DNA from: Protopterus annectens
Taxonomy: Eukaryota > Chordata > Ceratodontiformes > Protopteridae
Direction of reading: 5' to 3'
Assembly: GCF_019279795.1 (NCBI RefSeq)
Contig: NC_056735.1
Span: 1,936,475,468-1,936,539,467, forward strand
DNA: 64,000 nt
Position numbers and translations under genes: made by a program. Shown here piece by piece: positions 59,241 to 64,000 of this stretch (position 1 is its first letter; each line of letters begins with the position of its first letter). The notes under the pieces were generated by a model. The model ran no database searches, was not told the DNA's origin, and saw nothing but the letters and a program-made list of their open reading frames with translations.

Positions 59241-59850
59241 CTGTTTCCCTCTCTTAAGAATTATAACTTTAAAAAGTAATGTTATATACTACCCTGTCCT
59301 CCTGCAAATGAACTATAACTGAGATAATTATTGTATTAGTTATTAACAATTGAAAGGGAAATGGCAATAATATTTATTTAATGAGAGTCTTTAAAGCATT
59401 GCTCCACCTATGAGAGTTGCTCAAACATGGTAATATAGTCAGATGTCTGGCACAGTTGCTTGAAGCCCCTACTGTGACCCAGGACAACGGAACCCAAGAA
59501 ACTGACTGTGGGGAGACAGTAGTGAGCAGATAACACAGGGTTGCTCACCCTATTTGGAAGAAGGTAGAATGCTGACTGTTGTACTGTCACCTAGCAGAAA
59601 TGGGACAACACAGCAGTATGACCAGGAATACTTGGGCTCTGATGTGGTGAGTCTGCAAAGTATTGAACCTATGGCTGATGGCAGACATGCATGGTAATAT
59701 GAATGTCTGCATGCTATTAAAGCTTTATGTGGGGTGGGGCTTGCCCCGTGTAAAAATTTTGTTTTTTGTGTTTTCTCAATTCAATGTTTTTAGATGAGAT
59801 AAAAATGGTGATGTATAATTTCACTCTTTTTAAACACCGTCATTGAATTA
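59240..59850. other. no gene recognised
   Basis: Unassigned sequence between an L2-like LINE and the L1-like region. Confidence 0.3.
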
Positions 59851-60267
59851 TCACTTAAGACATAGGCAAACATACATTTATATAAAAGAAAGAAAATCAT
59901 ATTAACATGTCCCTAGATACAAACATTATGCATCACATATATTCTTTTGTATAATTATCATTAGTCCCGCATTACATTAATTTATCAAATCCTCCCTTCC
60001 TTTAATCCCCACTCTTCTAAAACATTACTCTGCATGTATTTTTTCAACATTTTCCATTTTTTCTATGCAATTTGCTCTAGCCCTCTTCTAATGATCCCAC
60101 TTCCAGTTTTCTATCTCTGATACAACATTCAGTATTTCAAATACATTTGTTATAGTCAGAAACCAGAAGAAATGTAACACAGAAAGCCAGGTTCCAAGGA
60201 TTGATCACCAAAAATGCAAAACAATTTATTGTTTTAAAAACATATTTAGACCAAACACAGACCACAG

Positions 60268-60318
60268 ACAGATTGAACGCTTTCACCCTAACATAAGAAG
60301 GACTACATCAGAATAACA
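60268..60318 (-). ncRNA. hammerhead-ribozyme-like motif, third copy
   Basis: The order is ATT, CTGATGT (60305-60311; last core base T for A), stem II with TCCT/AGGG pairing, GAAA (60281-60284), AGC/GTT stem III, C at the cleavage position, then AAT. Stem II letters differ completely from the other copies yet still pair, and the cleavage base is the preferred C. The A-to-T core change should impair activity. Confidence 0.4.
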
Positions 60319-60436
60319 CCTTCATATCACTCTCCACTTAAATAATACCTTTGCAGCTCTAAATTGAATGTCAGTTTGCAAGTAATTAAACAATTAAAGA
60401 GTTAAATGATCAATAGTACCTTTAAAAGAACCATAC

Positions 60437-60437
<1 letters not shown>

Positions 60438-60521
<84 letters not shown>
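60438..60521. repeat. (TA)n-(TG)n microsatellite
   Basis: About 24 TA pairs followed by ~17 TG pairs. Confidence 0.95.
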
Positions 60522-60525
<4 letters not shown>

Positions 60526-60899
60526 AACTATAAAAATTCCTGGTATTAAATAAAAGAACAACTAAAAAATAATTTAAATGTATGAATTTTTAAAAACATA
60601 AGAAACAATGTCACAATTTACCAGATCTCATTATTAATATTGGTTACATAGAAATATTTTAATTTATACCAGGATAATATAATGCATGCAACCTAAGCTG
60701 CCACCTCAATTCTTTGGTTTCTAAACTGACTTTCATATCACCTCCCCTAGGGATAAATTTAATTTATTCCAAGATGGAAAACTGGAATTTTTTAAAGTAT
60801 TCACAAGTTTTGGAATGTTTTAGTAATGCATTATTCTCATTTCCTTTCTCAAAACCATAGTTGTGTATGTATATCTGTTTACGAGACATTGCTCCATTT

Positions 60900-62690
60900 T
60901 GCTGACATAGAATGCTGGACATACTGAAAATTTAGTTAAGTAAACCACTGATTTGGAGAGATAATTCCCTTTTTTAAAAATCACTAGAGACCATCATCAT
61001 TTTGTAATGTCAAACCATTTTTCCTCGAGAATAAAAGAGCACTCACTACAAGGGTCACATCTAACACTTACAGATTTTTTAGTTTCCTTGTGGTCACTAT
61101 AAAATTGCCTAAATGAAGCTGGGTGGGAAGCTACTATCTTTAGGTACTACAACCACCACAACTTTTTTCAAGAATGTTGGTACTTCCTCACCTTTTAAAA
61201 TAGTGTTAAACAAAACCTTCCATGCCTTTATCACTTTCTTCCCTCTTAGCTTCCAAACTTCCACAGAAATATTTTCTCTTCCTGGAAACTTTCCTGCAGA
61301 TTAATTATATGTCACAATTTTTATCTCATCTTCTCCTATCTTAATTGTTAATTGTTAAGCCTAATCTACTCCTAACCTTGGCATGCTTAGGTCTTCCATA
61401 AATATTTCCATTTGGCTCATTCTTGAGTGCCACATTTCTCTGTTTTATACAATTTTTCATAGCATTTCTGAAATATCTCTAATACCTCTACAGGATCTCT
61501 GGTTATTTCTGTTTCATACACTCCCTAACTTTGGCAACACTACTTTCTACTTTCTATTGCCAGAGTCATTGTGCTAAATGTTGTTGTACTCTGTTGAGAT
61601 TAAAAACAGTTGCTTAACAGATATCCCTCTAAACCCATGCTTATTATCGAGATAATCCCTTATTTCTCTTTAGAGCTGTCTAATTGTGCCTCTTCTTGTT
61701 CTGTGAGACTCCCTTATTCCACTATACCTTAACCTTTGTCACCCCCTGAAGATAATTCTTGTTACTTTTTGAAAATATCTCTTTTTCTTTTATTTGTACT
61801 CTAGTTTTAAACTGTACTTTAATTTTGATCTCACTCACTAGCTATAACTATAGAAGAAATTTCTATTCATTCAAAATAACTTTTGGATATTTTCCACTAA
61901 CCATTTTTTAAATCCCTCTCTTTTTAATGCCAGGTAAGGACACCCAGTGTCTCATTTTTACTTCATTATCCTGCATTTTTATGTTAGTTTGTATTGGCGC
62001 ATGATCTGCAATAGTTATTGGGTATGTGTTGAAGCTTTCAATTAAATGCACATGTTCCTATGAAATATAATTTCTGTCTAGTCCAGCCCAGTTATCATAC
62101 TTTGGGAAATAATCTCTCCAAGTTCCTACTACTGAATTCATGTTTTTCCTACCAAATATTTTTATAGGTTTCTTCAGAAATTTCCTCTCTTTTGTTATAT
62201 TTTCAATTCTAGGTCACCCAGATTCATCCTTGCTGTTGCAAACCAAGTTCCAGGCCCACCTACAAGTAATATTCCCTGCTGAAAGTTGGGTATTTCTCAA
62301 AAGGAATGTATTAAGCTCAATAATTACAGTTTTAGCTTGAATATTAATACATGCAGGCATAATACTCCTCTCTTTCCAGTAGCCTCTTTTTAATATAAAT
62401 CTACCATTATTGTCTTTTTTTCATCTTCTTTCTCTATTGGAGCTCATTTTACAATTAGTATAAGCATTCTACTTTTCCTTTGCCCCTAATATTCTGCTTA
62501 ATGCTCATCTTGAAATAATTTCTTTATTAAAGTCATGTGCTCACTTCTTTCCAGTTGCGACTCTTGTAGAATTGTTATTTGCACTCTGCATTTCTTAATA
62601 TAATTTTATACTCTTACCTGTCATCTATACCATGAGGCCATTCATGTTCCAAAATAATATGGACAGTGTAGCCATTGTTATAAGAAATTA
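60900..62690 (-). pseudogene. L1/Tx1-like LINE endonuclease and RT start, minus strand
   Basis: Read leftwards from about 62.69 kb: TLSILFWNMNGLM, the N-terminal L1-type endonuclease motif; a stretch with SANNNSTRVATGKK where LLQETH is usual; GVLCLHVLIF; WRDYFPKYDNWAGLDRNYIS; ITIADHAPIQTNI with the catalytic DHAP (62.0 kb); WVSLPG and KREGFKKWLVENIQKLF. Then a long linker and the RT entry SAGKFPGRENISVEVWKL (61.25-61.30 kb), ILKGEEVPTFLKKVVVVVPK. The wording is L1/Tx1, not CR1 or L2. Stops are frequent. The part left of 60.9 kb, interrupted by the element at 60.15-60.72 kb, may be its worn C-terminus and 3' region. Confidence 0.65.
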
Positions 62691-62699
62691 TTATTCCCA

Positions 62700-64000
62700 A
62701 CTATTATATATGACAGCTTTTTAAATGACTATTTCCAGCTTTCATATTACATGTACTCACTAATGTTTAGCAGGTTTATCCTTTATACAGTTCTTTATTG
62801 TCATCTCCATTTGAGCCTATGTCCTATTTTACAAGACATTTTTGTTTTAATGAAAACACTCAAAACACCCTAACCCAATAACTTAAAATAAACACACAAC
62901 ACTATGTACATCTTCATATAATGAAGTTTAACCTTTCTGGCACAAACATTTGTCCCAAACTGACAGCTGCACAAACAGGCATTACCTGACCTAAAATTAA
63001 AATTATCCTTGCTAATGCATGTTATTGCCTGTGTTCCTACTTATATTAATTGCTGTCTCTTCTTCTTTTATCTTTATTCCCTTCCCAGATGTGGAAAAAA
63101 AACAGCTTGCATGCTTTCAGAAAACATTAGCCTTAAGAAAAAGTGTACTGGTTATCTTTAAATAAATGTAATTTATACAATGTTCTAGTAAATGCACAGA
63201 AGTATTTAGGTACTAGGAAAGCTGCTATCTCTTATAATTTAAAACTTTATTTTTTACTAAGCTGCTTGCCCCTCAACTTTTTAATTTTTGCATTTCTTTC
63301 GGTAAACAATGTCCAGAACTCTCAAGATTTATTGCTGGCCAGCTTGTTTTCATGGAAGACTAAAAACAGAATGTATAGCTGCCCATGGCTGCAGACTTCT
63401 CAACTCATGCTGATTATTTATTTGCTAAAGCAAAACTTTTCATTACATTCATAGTGTTCCCTTATTTTTAAAAGCTGCGAACTTATACAAACAACTTGGT
63501 ATTGAATTAAGCCAAGGGCATTAATACATACATTCACCAATTCAAAAGTAAGAGAAAACATCTCAACTCTCTACATATTATAACCATTGCACTTGTCAAC
63601 CCACCCCAACCCAGAATACCAAGATTACAGCACATTAACTTAAATATGCTTTTGTCCAGCCTTTCTTCTTTTGTTTTAACTTTATACTGCCTACACTTCT
63701 TAGGAACAAGCAAACAAAAAATAAAATAAAAAAGTATCTGTTTACTTTAGTATCTTGATCACATACAGCAATCACTGTTAATGTTTTACTATATAACATG
63801 CAGTTTATATCATGAAATGTTTTATACAAATAGTGTTAAGAACAAAAGGTGTTTTTCTTAGTTACTTTTTTCTTTCCTTTTAGTGTCCTTCCAAACATTA
63901 ATGACATGAAGTGGGGTATATGCTTCTCATTTCCCCCACCCCTCAAGTTTAACAAAGTCTAATCCAATCTTTCTAAGGCACTTTAGTGTTGCAGGCCTTT
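62700..64000. other. no gene recognised
   Basis: AT-rich sequence at the window end. It could hold the ORF1 of the L1-like element, since it lies on that element's 5' side, but no ORF1 motif was found. Confidence 0.3.

Larger units (their letters stand above)
60150..60725 (-). mobile_element. single-armed relative of the 6.7-7.9 kb fold-back
   Basis: In the minus orientation this ~570-bp sequence matches one arm of the 6714-7899 fold-back in order: a GCATGCAACCTAAGCTG-like start (compare GCATTCAACTTAATTTG near 7256), TTTAAA-rich middle, ACTGACATTCAATTTAG, the hammerhead-like core, then AATAAATTG and a divergent 3' end. Its length equals one arm (~568 bp), so the arm is probably the basic unit and the fold-back a head-to-head pair. 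A (TA)n(TG)n array (60438-60521) interrupts it. No target duplication was confirmed. Confidence 0.5.

Overview
The window looks like intergenic, repeat-packed DNA from a vertebrate with a large, old genome. I found no exon of a recognisable host gene, no rRNA gene and nothing prokaryotic. The mix of many decayed CR1-like LINEs, L2-like and L1/Tx1-like LINEs, HARBI1/Myb-type Harbinger transposons, fold-back elements and long (GT)n/(TA)n arrays would suit a lungfish, amphibian, coelacanth or similar lineage. The species cannot be fixed from this sequence. Every element ORF examined is broken by stops or frameshifts, so nothing here looks autonomous today.

Layout. 0.3-0.8 kb: a CR1-like reverse transcriptase scrap and a Myb/SANT scrap. 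1.5-6.7 kb: Harbinger copy A, with a spliced Myb/SANT gene on the minus strand and a HARBI1-type DDE transposase on the plus strand, pointing away from each other. 6.71-7.90 kb: a 1.2-kb fold-back insertion with a 15-bp target duplication and a hammerhead-ribozyme-like core. 8.25-10.2 kb: two LINE RT pieces with a tRNA-like sequence between them. 11.4-12.3 kb: a ~280-bp tandem family carrying (GT)n. 12.4-15.9 kb: a long minus-strand CR1-like LINE. 16.8-17.0 kb: a second fold-back with a 14-bp target duplication. 18.9-20.5 kb: an internally deleted CR1-like LINE. 20.2-28.9 kb: a tandem duplication carrying Harbinger copies B and C; C has lost 3.7 kb internally. 28.9-32.3 kb: a second kind of Myb/SANT gene, with a 315-bp tandem array in its intron region that is itself interrupted by a fold-back. 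33.5-34.3 kb: the ~280-bp tandem family again, inverted. 37.9-42.1 kb: a nearly full-length CR1-like LINE split by a fold-back element. 42.9-46.4 kb: L1-like debris, a 105-bp tandem repeat and another fold-back. 46.5-50.3 kb: the best CR1-like LINE, with a zinc-ribbon/esterase ORF1 and an EN-RT ORF2. 51.6-53.2 kb: an L2-like LINE. 53.4-56.1 kb: L1-like RT and two tandem 3' units. 57.1-59.2 kb: CR1-like and L2-like 3' ends. 59.9-62.7 kb: a minus-strand L1/Tx1-like EN-RT with a second hammerhead-bearing element in its left part.

The most promising novel signals are three. (1) Inverted-repeat insertions with 14-15-bp target duplications and a one-sided overhang; the larger one, and a single-armed relative at 60.2 kb, carry a hammerhead-like motif whose stem II covaries between copies. 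(2) Three fold-back elements (30.2, 41.2 and 45.0 kb) with unrelated-looking ends but a homologous G-rich core. (3) A 39-bp microexon conserved between two Harbinger Myb genes.
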